Made by a program: the position numbers and the translations under genes
The notes under the pieces: generated by a model
The model's database searches: none
The model's input: the letters and a program-made list of their open reading frames with translations, nothing else
Told to the model about the DNA's origin: nothing
Shown: one piece after another, positions 53,949 to 62,584 of the stretch
Layout: every line of letters starts with the position of its first letter
How positions within the stretch are numbered: the stretch's first letter is position 1
NCBI RefSeq assembly: GCF_024347335.1
Contig: NZ_AP025464.1
Coordinates: forward strand, 124,001-188,000
Reading direction: 5' to 3'
DNA: 64,000 bases
Source of the DNA: Vibrio celticus
GTDB lineage: Bacteria; Pseudomonadota; Gammaproteobacteria; Enterobacterales; Vibrionaceae

Positions 53949-55187
53949 ATGACTATCCCTGCGCCAACTATGCGACATGGAGTCACTAGAAAACTAGTAT
54001 ATGGTTCATCCAGTGAAGGCAGTTTCAATGGCGTTAAAACTTTCTTAGCACATATGACATTATCTGAACTATTGAGGAGTTGTTCGTTAGACCTTATCCC
54101 CGAACACCTAAGGCCAATATATGATGACATTCAGCGAGTTGCGACACCAAGACGTCGAAATGGATTTGAAGATTTTTGCTACAAACATTTAAGTGGTACA
54201 ACTGATATAGGGAGTGTTATTCCACCTGTTTTAGTGGGCTGCATGCATGGCGTTAGTTTTGAAAAATCTGGTCAAATTAACTTAAGTGATTGGTTAGAAA
54301 TAGAGACTGAGAATACATTTGTCATTGATGGTATTGGAAGGCTTAGTACTGGCGGGGCAGTTATCGGGGGGTTCGATAACTTCCTGCTTCAGGTAAGTCG
54401 AGATTCAAGCGCACGCCTTGCTCGACGAGCCGAAATCCGAGACCAAATGGCATCATTAGAAATCCCGGTAATGTTCATTTTCAAAGATTCTGGAGGAGCT
54501 TTAACAGAAGATGAATTTGCTCAGATGTTTGTCGACGTTAACGGCCAACAACAACCATTAACTATGAACAAACTAATGAAAGTGCTTCGCTCAGATCCAG
54601 TAACTAACCTTGCTCGTGAACTAGGTGAGCTACCTGTTATCGTTTCCCACGGTGGAATGTCGATAGAAGGAGAGAAGATTACAGAGTCTAGCGAATACAT
54701 TATGACTCTAAACTCACTAACTCGATTTGTGCTTGGAGGTATTGGTGGGTTTAGTATGCAGAGTCGACTAAAAGGAACCAGAGAAATGCCTGACGGTGCT
54801 CTTTTGGGAGATACACATGTCAATACAATTAAGAGCGATCTGACACTTTTCCTCGAAACATGGATCTACGAACAAGGAGATGACTTTTCAATGAATAGGA
54901 ACGGCTTTCAGCTTGTTACGACACTGATTCAGTCTTTGGGTTTGGTGTTCCATCAAGTATGGAATAATTGTATTGACCTCACTCCTGCGAGTCGCACCAA
55001 TCATATTTATTCTGTAGCTGAAAAATTAGGCCGTTTGGACTATTCGAGAAGAGCTCGACATTGGTCAGAGTGTTCGTTTCTTGCTTTATCTGAAGACGGA
55101 ACTTATAAAGTCGCTTCTGGTGGTTCAACTACGAGGAAGTATTTTGCTCAACATCTATGTAAAAAAGCAGGATTATCATACACCTAA
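53949..55187 (+). CDS. DndB/DGQHR-like protein, divergent paralogue 2
   Basis: 412 residues from ATG 53949; the longer frame would overlap the divergent gene and the palindrome. The DGQHR-like motif reads FVIDGIGRLSTGGAV (about 124-138), and a second family motif FVDVNGQQQPLTMNKLMKVL lies at about 195-214 (DndB proteins have FVDIN...). The C-terminal part (NGFQLVTTLIQSLGLVFHQV, LGRLDYSRRARHWSECSFLA) parallels the neighbour at 52645-53811. The SD is weak. It probably acts with its paralogue as a pair. Confidence 0.75.
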   Translation: MTIPAPTMRHGVTRKLVYGSSSEGSFNGVKTFLAHMTLSELLRSCSLDLIPEHLRPIYDDIQRVATPRRRNGFEDFCYKHLSGTTDIGSVIPPVLVGCMHGVSFEKSGQINLSDWLEIETENTFVIDGIGRLSTGGAVIGGFDNFLLQVSRDSSARLARRAEIRDQMASLEIPVMFIFKDSGGALTEDEFAQMFVDVNGQQQPLTMNKLMKVLRSDPVTNLARELGELPVIVSHGGMSIEGEKITESSEYIMTLNSLTRFVLGGIGGFSMQSRLKGTREMPDGALLGDTHVNTIKSDLTLFLETWIYEQGDDFSMNRNGFQLVTTLIQSLGLVFHQVWNNCIDLTPASRTNHIYSVAEKLGRLDYSRRARHWSECSFLALSEDGTYKVASGGSTTRKYFAQHLCKKAGLSYT

Positions 55188-55543
55188 AATTATACTCATT
55201 AATTAGATCTCAACACTTATAGCTTTTGTGCCACAAAACTTCATTATAGACTGAGAACGTGTTGGAGGGGTCATACCTCTCTAACACGACTAATCAGGTT
55301 TCATACGTTCAAGATCAAACTAAGCCGTTATACATAGTAGCTAAGACTCGATCTGACATATCGATGAAAAATCATGGTTAGTCAGTATAGGTTAACTTGC
55401 AAGCGACTTACGAGATTAGTATAAACACCTTTGGACGGAAATGAGTTTCGGAGAACCGAGTATTAGCAAATCACGAATTAGCATAAGTATGGAAAGTCAC
55501 TAAGCTCACTGTCCAGTATTGATGGTGCACATCAGTATTACTA
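55188..55543. repeat. intergenic zone with hairpin and dispersed repeat B
   Basis: No gene. A hairpin CGTGTTGGAGGGG / CCTCTCTAACACG at 55258-55288 follows the plus-strand gene. Positions about 55426-55540 are a copy of repeat B (AACACCTTTGGACGGAAATG, then AGTTTCGGAGAACCGAGTAT) directly upstream of the decayed Vpf122-like gene, the same arrangement as at 36975-37155. Confidence 0.6.
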
Positions 55544-55899
55544 AATGACCAAAAACTACTGTTTTCGTGAATTTGAGTGTGGATTATCTGTAGAAGAAAC
55601 CGCTGCTCTTTGTTTTAAAAGTGTGAGGACTGTCAAAGAATGGGGCAAAGGTAAAACAATTCCGAAGGAGTGCAAAAGGTTGATACGCCTATCCACGGGG
55701 GTGTCGTATATTAGAAACTAAAGACTGGTGGAATTTTAGAATACATTTAGATAAACGAGAGCTGCCAACAGATCAATTAGTATCCCCCACAGAAATTATT
55801 GTCTGGAATAGCTCTACTTCAAATCAAATCAGAATCAGAGCTAAAAACGACTACTAAACTATTCAAGTTCGCTCGAGCTATAGTAGGTTCAAGGAAATA
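55544..55899 (+). pseudogene. decayed Vpf122-like gene
   Basis: The frame starts MTKNYCFREFECGLSVEETA and KECKRLIRLSTG, parallel to the intact protein at 37155-37523. It shifts near 55700, continues ETKDWWNFRIHLDKRELPTD, and shifts again near 55800 before LSGIALLQIKSESELKTTTK and FARAIVGSRK with TAA at 55897-55899. Two frameshifts have destroyed it, while the upstream repeat is kept. Confidence 0.8.
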
Positions 55900-55937
55900 A
55901 AGGGAAGGGGGGAGGAATTATAGCCCCCCACATGAAG

Positions 55938-57620
55938 TTATACTCCGAAAAATTTATCTTCTGTCGAAAGAGTGAGTACTGAGTGCTTGTCAATCAACGC
56001 GTCAGGTAACAAAGCCAGCTTATCATTTAATACTGACACTATTGTTTGTATCTTTCGTTTATTTGCTATATTAAAGAGCTTAGTTAGCTTATCTAAATCA
56101 GCTGCTTCTAAATAGTCTTGTAGAGTAAACATTGGCAACTTAGCACCAGACTTTGACACATACTCAACAAAAGCCATGTCAATTGCCATTGCTGCTGCTC
56201 TTGGAGAACCATCACCTGTTGTTTTATCTGCATTTACTAGAGAAAAATTAATAGTACTTTCCCCGTCGATTGCGGAACCGAAATATATGCTAAATTTTTT
56301 AAATACTTCTTTAGTAATTTCATTGCATGATTCGTTAAATATCCCTATCTTAGCTTCAAAATTTGTTAGTTTTTTAGAGATGAAAGAACAAAGATTAATA
56401 TTCTCTTGTTCTAATAAGAAAATATCTTCATCAATGCTAGATACTTCTTCTACTACGTATGATAGTTTGCCCCTAAGCTCTCTTTGCGCTTGAATTTCTT
56501 TTTCTATAAGAATGAAGCCACCTAGATGCGACTCATTCGAAATTCCTTTAATTAGCTCTTTCTCTTTTAAAAGCAACGCGTTTAACTCGCGTTTCAAACT
56601 ACTAATCTCTTGGCTAAGACTTACATTTTGATTCCTAACAAATTCTGCCTTTTTTACGAAGAGAGAATTGTGAAAATTCATCGTTTCTTCAAAGGTTTTA
56701 TACACTGTTGGTACTAGTGTAGTTGCCTCATCATAAATAGACTTTACCGTTTCTATGTCAATGTCAGATACTTTAGACTCGTAGTCTTTTATAGTACTTA
56801 GATTGTAGTTTATACGTATTTCAAGCTGAGATATTTTCATTGATAAACGAGCAATATTTTCTCGCGTAATACGAACATTCTCTATAGCTTTACTTTGTGC
56901 GCCTACGATATCGTAAGAGTTCTCTGCCTCATAAAGTTGATCTAGCTCATCATCTATAGACCTTAGCTTGTCTTGATAAGCAGCTATGCTATTCCCGTTT
57001 AGCAAAGCGGACCTTCTTTGGTTTAAAGATGAAATCTCTTGCTTGTTGGCGTATTCGGCTTGCAGTTCTTTGTGTCCATCAAAGCCGAACATGTGAGAAT
57101 ATATTAACTTATACTGATCATTAGATGTGTATGTATGGTTATAGTCTAGAAGTCTATTTGCTACTGATTTGTTTAATCGAGTGAACCTGTTTTTGATTGT
57201 TGGGAATGAAGGATTATCACAAGAATATCCGAAGATAGAGGATATTTCGTTTTTGAATGCTTTCACAGAGTTAAACGAAGCACCATTGATAGTGCTCATT
57301 CTATATATTTTTTTACCTCTTTGTTCAAAATGCCTAACAATATTATATGTTGTTCCATTTACAAATATAACTAAATTAAATAAAACTGGTGAATGAACTA
57401 ATTTATTAAAAATATCTTCGTTTTTTACTTTATTGTCTGGGTCTAACCAAATGTTTTCACCCGATGAACCAAGACAAAAGTTTATTATTCTTAAAGTGGT
57501 GCTTTTACCTATTTGATTTCCGTTAGTTCCGGAGTTTGTAATAATATTCAATCCTTCATTAAATATTACATCTCGAATAATTAATTCGCCTTCACTTACA
57601 ATTAGCCTTCTGATTTGCAT
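55938..57620 (-). CDS. ABC-3C system SMC-like ATPase (DUF2326-type)
   Basis: 560 residues with a Walker-A-like GTNGNQIGKSTTLRI (residues 31-45), a long central coiled coil (about 190-430) and a C-terminal ATPase half (DGSPRAAAMAIDMAFVEYVS; PMFTLQDYLEAADLDKL; IQTIVSVLNDKL). This is the ABC/Rad50-like ATPase of the ABC-three-component conflict systems described by comparative genomics. It is the last of four overlapping minus-strand genes and starts 19 bp inside the preceding one. It is the sensor/motor candidate of that system. Confidence 0.75.
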   Translation of the reverse strand: MQIRRLIVSEGELIIRDVIFNEGLNIITNSGTNGNQIGKSTTLRIINFCLGSSGENIWLDPDNKVKNEDIFNKLVHSPVLFNLVIFVNGTTYNIVRHFEQRGKKIYRMSTINGASFNSVKAFKNEISSIFGYSCDNPSFPTIKNRFTRLNKSVANRLLDYNHTYTSNDQYKLIYSHMFGFDGHKELQAEYANKQEISSLNQRRSALLNGNSIAAYQDKLRSIDDELDQLYEAENSYDIVGAQSKAIENVRITRENIARLSMKISQLEIRINYNLSTIKDYESKVSDIDIETVKSIYDEATTLVPTVYKTFEETMNFHNSLFVKKAEFVRNQNVSLSQEISSLKRELNALLLKEKELIKGISNESHLGGFILIEKEIQAQRELRGKLSYVVEEVSSIDEDIFLLEQENINLCSFISKKLTNFEAKIGIFNESCNEITKEVFKKFSIYFGSAIDGESTINFSLVNADKTTGDGSPRAAAMAIDMAFVEYVSKSGAKLPMFTLQDYLEAADLDKLTKLFNIANKRKIQTIVSVLNDKLALLPDALIDKHSVLTLSTEDKFFGV

Positions 57621-57847
57621 AGTATAATATCACCCGATTCGTTATATTTTGCTAAACCGGAAATGTAGAGCCAGTCTAATCCAAAAAGAAAGTATGAAAT
57701 TGATATGTGTTCAACTCTTTCACAATAATTATTGTATAATATTAGAGGCTCAATAGAGTTAAACTGATGTTGTTTAATTAAGCTTATTATATTCGAACCA
57801 ATAAAAAACAGAGTTAATCTTTGCGTTTGAGAATTACTAATGATCAC
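57602..57847 (-). CDS. ABC-3C system middle component
   Basis: 81 residues, a small helical protein with the typical ending of ABC-3C middle components (YFLFGLDWLYISGLAKYNES, then DIILCKSEG): helix, LDWLY, then a short strand-loop. It overlaps both neighbours (57837-57847 upstream, 57602-57620 downstream), showing tight coupling. The middle component is thought to link the ATPase to the effector. Confidence 0.7.
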   Translation of the reverse strand: MIISNSQTQRLTLFFIGSNIISLIKQHQFNSIEPLILYNNYCERVEHISISYFLFGLDWLYISGLAKYNESGDIILCKSEG

Positions 57848-58421
57848 TAGGAGGAGCCTCTAAGATCTTGCAATTGATAAACCCATAACAGACTATCAGC
57901 CCTTGAGCAGCTTCAACAATTTCCACTGGTACGGATTTGGTCGCTTTTACAGTACTAAACAGTTCTGCTAAGACATTGTGAATCAATCTGTCAGCGTTTT
58001 TGCTTATGGCTTCATGTATGGATTCTTGGTTTGTCAGGTTAACTTCATTCTCAAGTAATAAGCGCGTTCGGCAATTGTTATATTTCTGTTTTATTGAGTA
58101 TAGAAATTTATCCTTTGATTTGGGTTTTTGGCTATCTATTTCATTGATTACGTTTTCAACTAAAGACATCAAACCGCTGTTATCGCGTATTTCACCTGCA
58201 TATAGAACCACTGAGTTATAACTAATTTTCTTTTCGGTTTCTGGGCTAAAATGAGGCTCTTCAGGAGTATCCGAAAAAGGATCGTAAACGTCTATAATTC
58301 CTTGCAGCAAAGGGCTCAGCAATGAAGGCATACATTCAACTGCTTTTATGATGTTTACTGGACTGTTTTTTCCGGCTGTATATACCGATATCCCGTCATC
58401 TGTAGCTTGGACTTGGGTCAT
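57837..58421 (-). CDS. ABC-3C system third component / effector candidate
   Basis: 194 residues with no clear enzyme motif. The N-terminus (VYTAGKNSPVNIIKAVECMP) is followed by an acidic stretch (PFSDTPEEPHFSPETEKK). A helical part runs from about 95 to 170 (YNNCRTRLLLENEVNLTNQE), ending GLIVCYGFINCKILEAPPSD. By position in the operon it is the third ABC-3C component. It starts 3 bp after the small membrane gene and may act with it at the membrane. Confidence 0.6.
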   Translation of the reverse strand: MTQVQATDDGISVYTAGKNSPVNIIKAVECMPSLLSPLLQGIIDVYDPFSDTPEEPHFSPETEKKISYNSVVLYAGEIRDNSGLMSLVENVINEIDSQKPKSKDKFLYSIKQKYNNCRTRLLLENEVNLTNQESIHEAISKNADRLIHNVLAELFSTVKATKSVPVEIVEAAQGLIVCYGFINCKILEAPPSDH

Positions 58422-58424
58422 TGG

Positions 58425-58730
58425 TTAGTCCTTTCTACCAATAGTTACACCGCTGTTATTACCAGTAGTTTTGACAGCATGACCAGACCCAGATGATGAT
58501 ATTACATCACCAGACTTTTTCTTAGATGCTAGATGCGTGTATACCGACAGCACAAGCATAATCAAGCAAGTCGCTAACGTCGCTAGAAATGATTTGTAGA
58601 CCAAATCTGGAGTCAAATTAGCTAATGCTGGCATAGTTATAGCTTGAGACATCAGCGCGTAAAAAAATACAGCACCCACTCCCGCGATACCACACCCTGC
58701 TCCTAAAACTGCTTTAAGTATCGATATCAT
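58425..58730 (-). CDS. two-span membrane protein, first gene of the ABC-3C operon
   Basis: 101 residues with two spans (LGAGCGIAGVGAVFFYALMS, about 9-28; FLATLATCLIMLVLSVYTHL, about 48-67). A polar Gly/Ser/Asn-rich tail follows (SGSGHAVKTTGNNSGVTIG), somewhat like the tail of the 302-residue membrane protein at 37755-38663. Position suggests a membrane-disrupting or anchoring part of the ABC-3C system. Confidence 0.65.
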   Translation of the reverse strand: MISILKAVLGAGCGIAGVGAVFFYALMSQAITMPALANLTPDLVYKSFLATLATCLIMLVLSVYTHLASKKKSGDVISSSGSGHAVKTTGNNSGVTIGRKD

Positions 58731-59369
58731 ATAACCTCCATAAGTAACTATATTACAGATACATAAAATGTGTGCATATCAACACAGTGCGCATTAAAAG
58801 TAAATCAGAACAGTCGTACTATTTGAATTATCTCGAAGCATTGTTCCAGTTAGACTTTCACCCCGTATTACATCTTGGGGATTAACAGCCAACAGCATGA
58901 GAAGAATGGATAACTTTTAGTATTGCAAAAGCTCATTAACAGGATATGACCGAGTAAAGCACTAAGTAGAAATGGGGCACAAACGTTTTAGAGTCGTAGC
59001 ACTCAGGCTCTAGACCCGAACTAAAACAGATATACTATTGAGACCAAAGACCAAAGACCAAAGACCAAACAAAAGCTGAACAGAACTAATGATGATTAGT
59101 GGTTAATAAATGCTAATCCGCCTATTTTATTTTTTAGTTTCTGAGACTTAATCATTTCTTCGAGATTGATAGGAAGCAAAACTCAGGATCAATTAGGAAG
59201 TCTTCACAGTTCAGTGGCTTTAAATTCTGCCGCTTACCCACAGAGCCACAATCAAAATCTAGCCGCCTTGGTAAAGCATAAGTAAATTAGTGGGTTGACG
59301 TTCTCTGGGGGGAGGGGGGGGAATGTTGTTATATCTTTATGGCATAGAGAGAAATTGATGAAAACAAAA
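58731..59369. repeat. intergenic zone with dispersed repeats A and C and a heptamer array
   Basis: No gene. Repeat A occupies 58860-58970 (CCCCGTATTACATCTTGGGG hairpin, GAAGAATGGATAACTTTTAG, AACAGGATATGACCGAGTAA). It is followed by repeat C (AATGGGGCACAAACGTTTTA, 58971-58990, then GAGTCGTAGCACTCAG). Then four tandem copies of GACCAAA (59042-59070) and a G-rich run (59305-59323). Confidence 0.65.
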
Positions 59370-59420
59370 TGTCCAACTTTTAGCCCACTACTTTACGTCC
59401 AACTTTTTAGCCCACCGTAA
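59370..59420. repeat. right island end with tandem GTCCAAC repeats
   Basis: TGTCCAACTTTTAGCCCACT and CGTCCAACTTTTTAGCCCAC are two imperfect direct repeats about 26 bp apart (59370-59391 and 59396-59416). They share the GTCCAA core with the left end. The dehydrogenase gene resumes at 59421. They are likely recombinase recognition sequences. Confidence 0.6.
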
Positions 59421-59857
59421 GTCATCTCAGATGCTGTACCGGCCGTGGTGTTGATAGCGATCAATGGCATCATTGGTTTTTCAGATTGGTCTACGCCTTC
59501 GTAATCTGCAATCTTGCCGCCGTTAGAAGCAACCAGAGCGATGCCTTTTGCACAGTCGTGTGGAGAACCGCCACCTAGAGAAACAACAAAATCACAATCG
59601 TTGTCAGTCAGCAATTCTAGACCATCGTTCACGTTAGTGATGGTTGGGTTTGGTTGAGTGCCGTCGAATACAACTGTGTCTACGCCGCGCTGGCTAAGAA
59701 GGTCTTGTACCTGCTTAACTACGCCAATTTGGTTCAGGATCTTATCAGTAACGATCAGACCTTTTTTAAAGCCTTGAGACTGAATGCTATCAGCAGCATC
59801 CTTCAAACAGCCAGTACCCATGAAGTTGATTGTAGGGATGTAAAATGCAGTAGACAT
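59421..59857 (-). pseudogene. iron-containing alcohol dehydrogenase, N-terminal part, split by the island
   Basis: This is the N-terminal 145 or so codons, with the NAD-binding and metal-site regions FYIPTINFMGTGCLKDAAD, VSLGGGSPHDCAKGIAL and INTTAGTASEMT. Past 59421 the frame runs about nine codons into the island (YGGLKSWT) and stops. The rest of the gene is at 26566-27279. The promoter side of the gene is intact, so a truncated protein may still be made. Precise excision of the island would restore a 382-residue enzyme. Confidence 0.93.
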
Positions 59858-60117
59858 TGGAAAACTCCGTTAATTATGATTTTTAATTTCCTACATGTTG
59901 TCGGCATTCAAGTGGTCGACCATTGATCTGGAACAACTTTGATTCCGAACTACCACTTTGTGGCTAGTCGTTGTGATAGGGCTCATATAGCAATCGTTTT
60001 CATGTTTTTTGGTTGTGCTCTTTGTCAGTAGTGGTTAGCGATAAATCGGCTCCACCAAGAGCAGAATGGTGCTCTATAACAATGAAAATTAAGGTTTTTC
60101 ACTGAAAGTTGATCTGG
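59858..60117. promoter_or_regulatory. promoter region of the split dehydrogenase gene
   Basis: No gene is seen. This region must contain the original dehydrogenase promoter reading leftward. Confidence 0.4.
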
Positions 60118-60270
60118 TTAGGCAGGTGTCGACGTTTTATCGGAGTCATCACTGCATTCAATTTGAGGATCTTGCGACTCTTCAGAACCAAGGATGTCTT
60201 CTGGCTCCTCGTCATAGTATTTGACAAGAAAAGGGGTGAGCATGACAGATGACGGTAAAAAGTGCTTCAT
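60118..60270 (-). CDS. small acidic protein
   Basis: A 50-residue frame from ATG 60270 to TAA 60118-60120. A very strong GGGAGG lies 5 bp before the ATG, which decides the start. The N-terminus (MKHFLPSSVMLTPFLVKYYD) is followed by an acidic tail (EEPEDILGSEESQDPQIEC). I know no family. The excellent SD and separate intergenic space support expression. Confidence 0.6.
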   Translation of the reverse strand: MKHFLPSSVMLTPFLVKYYDEEPEDILGSEESQDPQIECSDDSDKTSTPA

Positions 60271-60298
60271 AATACCTCCCGGTACTTAAGTGTATTTT

Positions 60299-60579
60299 TA
60301 GGGCGTGTTGATTTTTCGAGCTGATTTTTGCAGCGAGTTGCTGGGCATTTATACAAGGCAGAGGCTTTGATGTGTAGCTTGCCTACATGAGAAGCCGTTA
60401 ACGTAGTAGAAATGACCAGAAAACGCTGCCCGAAGGGTTCGAGCTGGGCGCCCCCGCAAAAAGCGTTTTACTCTTTGTTGAGGGAAATTTGCTTAGAATG
60501 ACTAGGCTACTTCCCCTCGCCGCGATTAAAACGCTTTTGTTTCGAACAAAACTTAACCACGAAAGGTCAACACGCCCTA
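60299..60579. repeat. MITE-like element with 13-bp terminal inverted repeats
   Basis: The block begins TAGGGCGTGTTGA and ends TCAACACGCCCTA, a perfect 13-bp inverted repeat, with about 280 bp in total. No ORF is supported inside. The structure resembles non-autonomous mobile or REP-type elements found repeatedly in Vibrio genomes. I cannot count copies from this window, where it occurs once. Confidence 0.65.
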
Positions 60580-60774
60580 GTATGGTATTGGTTTAATATG
60601 TGGCAAAATTTGCGATACATCATGAGTTGCGACTTGTTTTCTATAAATTATTAGATTTATATACAGGCTCACAAATTTGAGGGTAAAGTGATGCTTCGCC
60701 GTTTTAGGCCGCGATAAGAACAACGAAAAAAACAGTGTAGGCAGTGCTCAAAAGCGCGAATAATAGGAAATAAA

Positions 60775-61449
60775 ATGAAGTACGATTGGATATTCTTTGA
60801 TGCAGACGAAACCTTGTTCCATTTTGATGCTTATCAGGGAATGAAGCTGATGTTTTCTCGTTTTGGTGTGGACTTCAACGAACAGGATTATTCGGCTTAT
60901 CAAAAGGTTAACTTACCACTTTGGGTAGATTACCAAGATGGGCGCATTACGGCAGCTCAACTGAAGCACGCGCGTTTTGAAAGCTGGGCAACAAAGCTAG
61001 AGACAACAACAGCAGAACTAAACAGTGCATTTTTAACGGCGATGGCGGACATCTGTTCTTTATTACCGGGTGCAAAAGAGTTGATGGAGTCTTTAAAAGG
61101 CAAAGTGAACATGGGCATCATTACCAATGGTTTCACCGAGCTGCAATCTATCCGTTTAGAACGCACTGGAATGACAGACTATTTTGACCACGTGATCATC
61201 TCTGAAGAAGTGGGTGTTGCTAAACCAGATGCTGAAATCTTTGAACATGCACACAAGCTTGTTGGCTTACCAGCAAAACAACGCGTATTGATGGTCGGAG
61301 ATAACCCACATTCAGATATTCTAGGCGGACTAGATTTTGGCATTGAAACTTGTTGGTTAAACAGTCAAGAAAAGGCAACGCCAGCGGGTATTAACCCTCA
61401 TTATCAAGTTAAGTCTTTAGCTGACCTGCAAGCACTTCTATTGGCATAA
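60775..61449 (+). CDS. yjjG: HAD-type nucleotidase YjjG
   Basis: 224 residues, HAD superfamily. Motif I is FFDADETLFHF (residues 7-17, nucleophile D9 and D11), motif II ITNGFTELQ (about 115), motif III Lys in VGVAKPDAEIF, and motif IV MVGDNPHSDILGG. This is the pattern of E. coli YjjG, a 5'-nucleotidase that removes non-canonical pyrimidine nucleotides. An ATG with GGAAATAAA upstream is used. It is monocistronic. Confidence 0.92.
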   Translation: MKYDWIFFDADETLFHFDAYQGMKLMFSRFGVDFNEQDYSAYQKVNLPLWVDYQDGRITAAQLKHARFESWATKLETTTAELNSAFLTAMADICSLLPGAKELMESLKGKVNMGIITNGFTELQSIRLERTGMTDYFDHVIISEEVGVAKPDAEIFEHAHKLVGLPAKQRVLMVGDNPHSDILGGLDFGIETCWLNSQEKATPAGINPHYQVKSLADLQALLLA

Positions 61450-61615
61450 TTGCTAATTGCTTTTAGATTTTTGAGTGAATGATTGATAGCCGAGTGCAGT
61501 TATGTGCTCGGCTACTTATTTTTACCTACTGCAAGTTATCGATAGTGGTGCTTAAGCCTATCTTTGCTTTAAGCTCGCTTTAATTAGACCATTAGAATAA
61601 AGAAAAGGAAGAGGC

Positions 61616-62545
61616 GTGCTGAAATCTCATCGCCATAGCTGCTACGGCATTGCTGCCATTTTACTTTGGAGCTGCTTAATTGCGCTTTCTCGTAGCGTAT
61701 CAGAACAACTAGGCCCAATCGGTGGCGCTGCCAGTCTTTATACGGTGAGCTCAATTTTGTTGGTCTGTGTTATGGGTTTACCTAAGCTGTCACGCTTCTC
61801 TAAGTCGTATCTGCTGATTGGTGGTGCTCTATTCGTTTGTTATGAGATCTTCTTGGCTCTGGCTTTAGGAATGGCAAACAACCGACATCAAGCTTTGGAA
61901 ATGGCGGTTATCAACTACCTTTGGCCTGCATTGACGGTGTTGTTCGCTGTGCTGCTTAGCGATAAAAAGATTAACTGGTTGGTTTACCCAAGTATCTTCT
62001 TAGCCTTCTTTGGTGTGGCTTGGAGCATCAGCGGTGACCAAGGTCTCTCTGTCGACCAAATTGCTGCCAACATTGCGACCAACCCTAAAACCTATTCTAT
62101 GGCGTTTTTTGGTGCGATTATTTGGGCTGTTTACTGCAACTACACCCAACGTGTCGCTAAAGGTCAGAATGCGATTGTGCTTTTCTTTATCGCTACGGCG
62201 ATCACTTTGTGGATCAAATACGCATTGAGTGATGAAACCGGCATGGTGATGACAACCAGTGCGGCGATTGATTTAGCGCTAGCAGGCGCTTGTATGGGCG
62301 CAGGCTATGCACTTTGGAACACGGCGATTCTTGGCGGCAATATGGTGTTTTTGGCAACCATGTCGTACTTTACGCCAATCTTCGCGACGCTACTTTCCTC
62401 GGTGATTTTGGGTTTGTCATTGACCATGACGTTTTGGCAGGGCGTATGTATGGTAACTGTTGGCTCACTGGCTTGCTGGTGGGTAACAAGAGAAAAGCCG
62501 ACGGCAAAGGCGTCGGATTCCAAAAAGGTTCAATCTCAGTCGTAA
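61616..62545 (+). CDS. yddG: YddG-type aromatic amino acid exporter
   Basis: 309 residues from a GTG at 61616 (AAGGAAGAGG directly upstream). It has ten membrane spans of the EamA/DMT type. Family-typical stretches are AAILLWSCLIALSRSVSEQL (about 13-32), YEIFLALALGMANNRHQALE and MAVINYLWPALTVLF, and GAGYALWNTAILGGNM in the second half. YddG exports aromatic amino acids in enteric bacteria. A short charged tail follows. Confidence 0.9.
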   Translation: MLKSHRHSCYGIAAILLWSCLIALSRSVSEQLGPIGGAASLYTVSSILLVCVMGLPKLSRFSKSYLLIGGALFVCYEIFLALALGMANNRHQALEMAVINYLWPALTVLFAVLLSDKKINWLVYPSIFLAFFGVAWSISGDQGLSVDQIAANIATNPKTYSMAFFGAIIWAVYCNYTQRVAKGQNAIVLFFIATAITLWIKYALSDETGMVMTTSAAIDLALAGACMGAGYALWNTAILGGNMVFLATMSYFTPIFATLLSSVILGLSLTMTFWQGVCMVTVGSLACWWVTREKPTAKASDSKKVQSQS

Positions 62546-62584
62546 TTTACGCTGATGTTCCAGCGTCATTTGCTAGGTGAAAAC

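Larger units (their letters stand above)
27280..59420. mobile_element. 32.1-kb genomic island (GMT-like) inserted in an alcohol dehydrogenase gene
   Basis: Both junctions can be read from the split dehydrogenase gene, with only GT shared at the crossover, so there is no long target duplication. The left end holds a four-gene recombinase module on the minus strand (27472-34194), and the rest is a mosaic of cargo genes separated by dispersed repeats. GTCCAA-containing repeats lie at both ends. The arrangement resembles the Gamma-Mobile-Trio islands described in Vibrio, which carry anti-phage and effector cargo. I make that link from the gene organisation, not from an alignment. Confidence 0.85.

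Noticed and set aside
38850..58985. Dispersed repeats A, B and C as a CRISPR array
   Set aside because: Copies are kilobases apart, imperfect and longer than CRISPR repeats; no cas genes are present.
59042..59070. Tandem GACCAAA repeats as a CRISPR-like or iteron array
   Set aside because: Units are 7 bp with no spacers and only four copies; more likely slippage.
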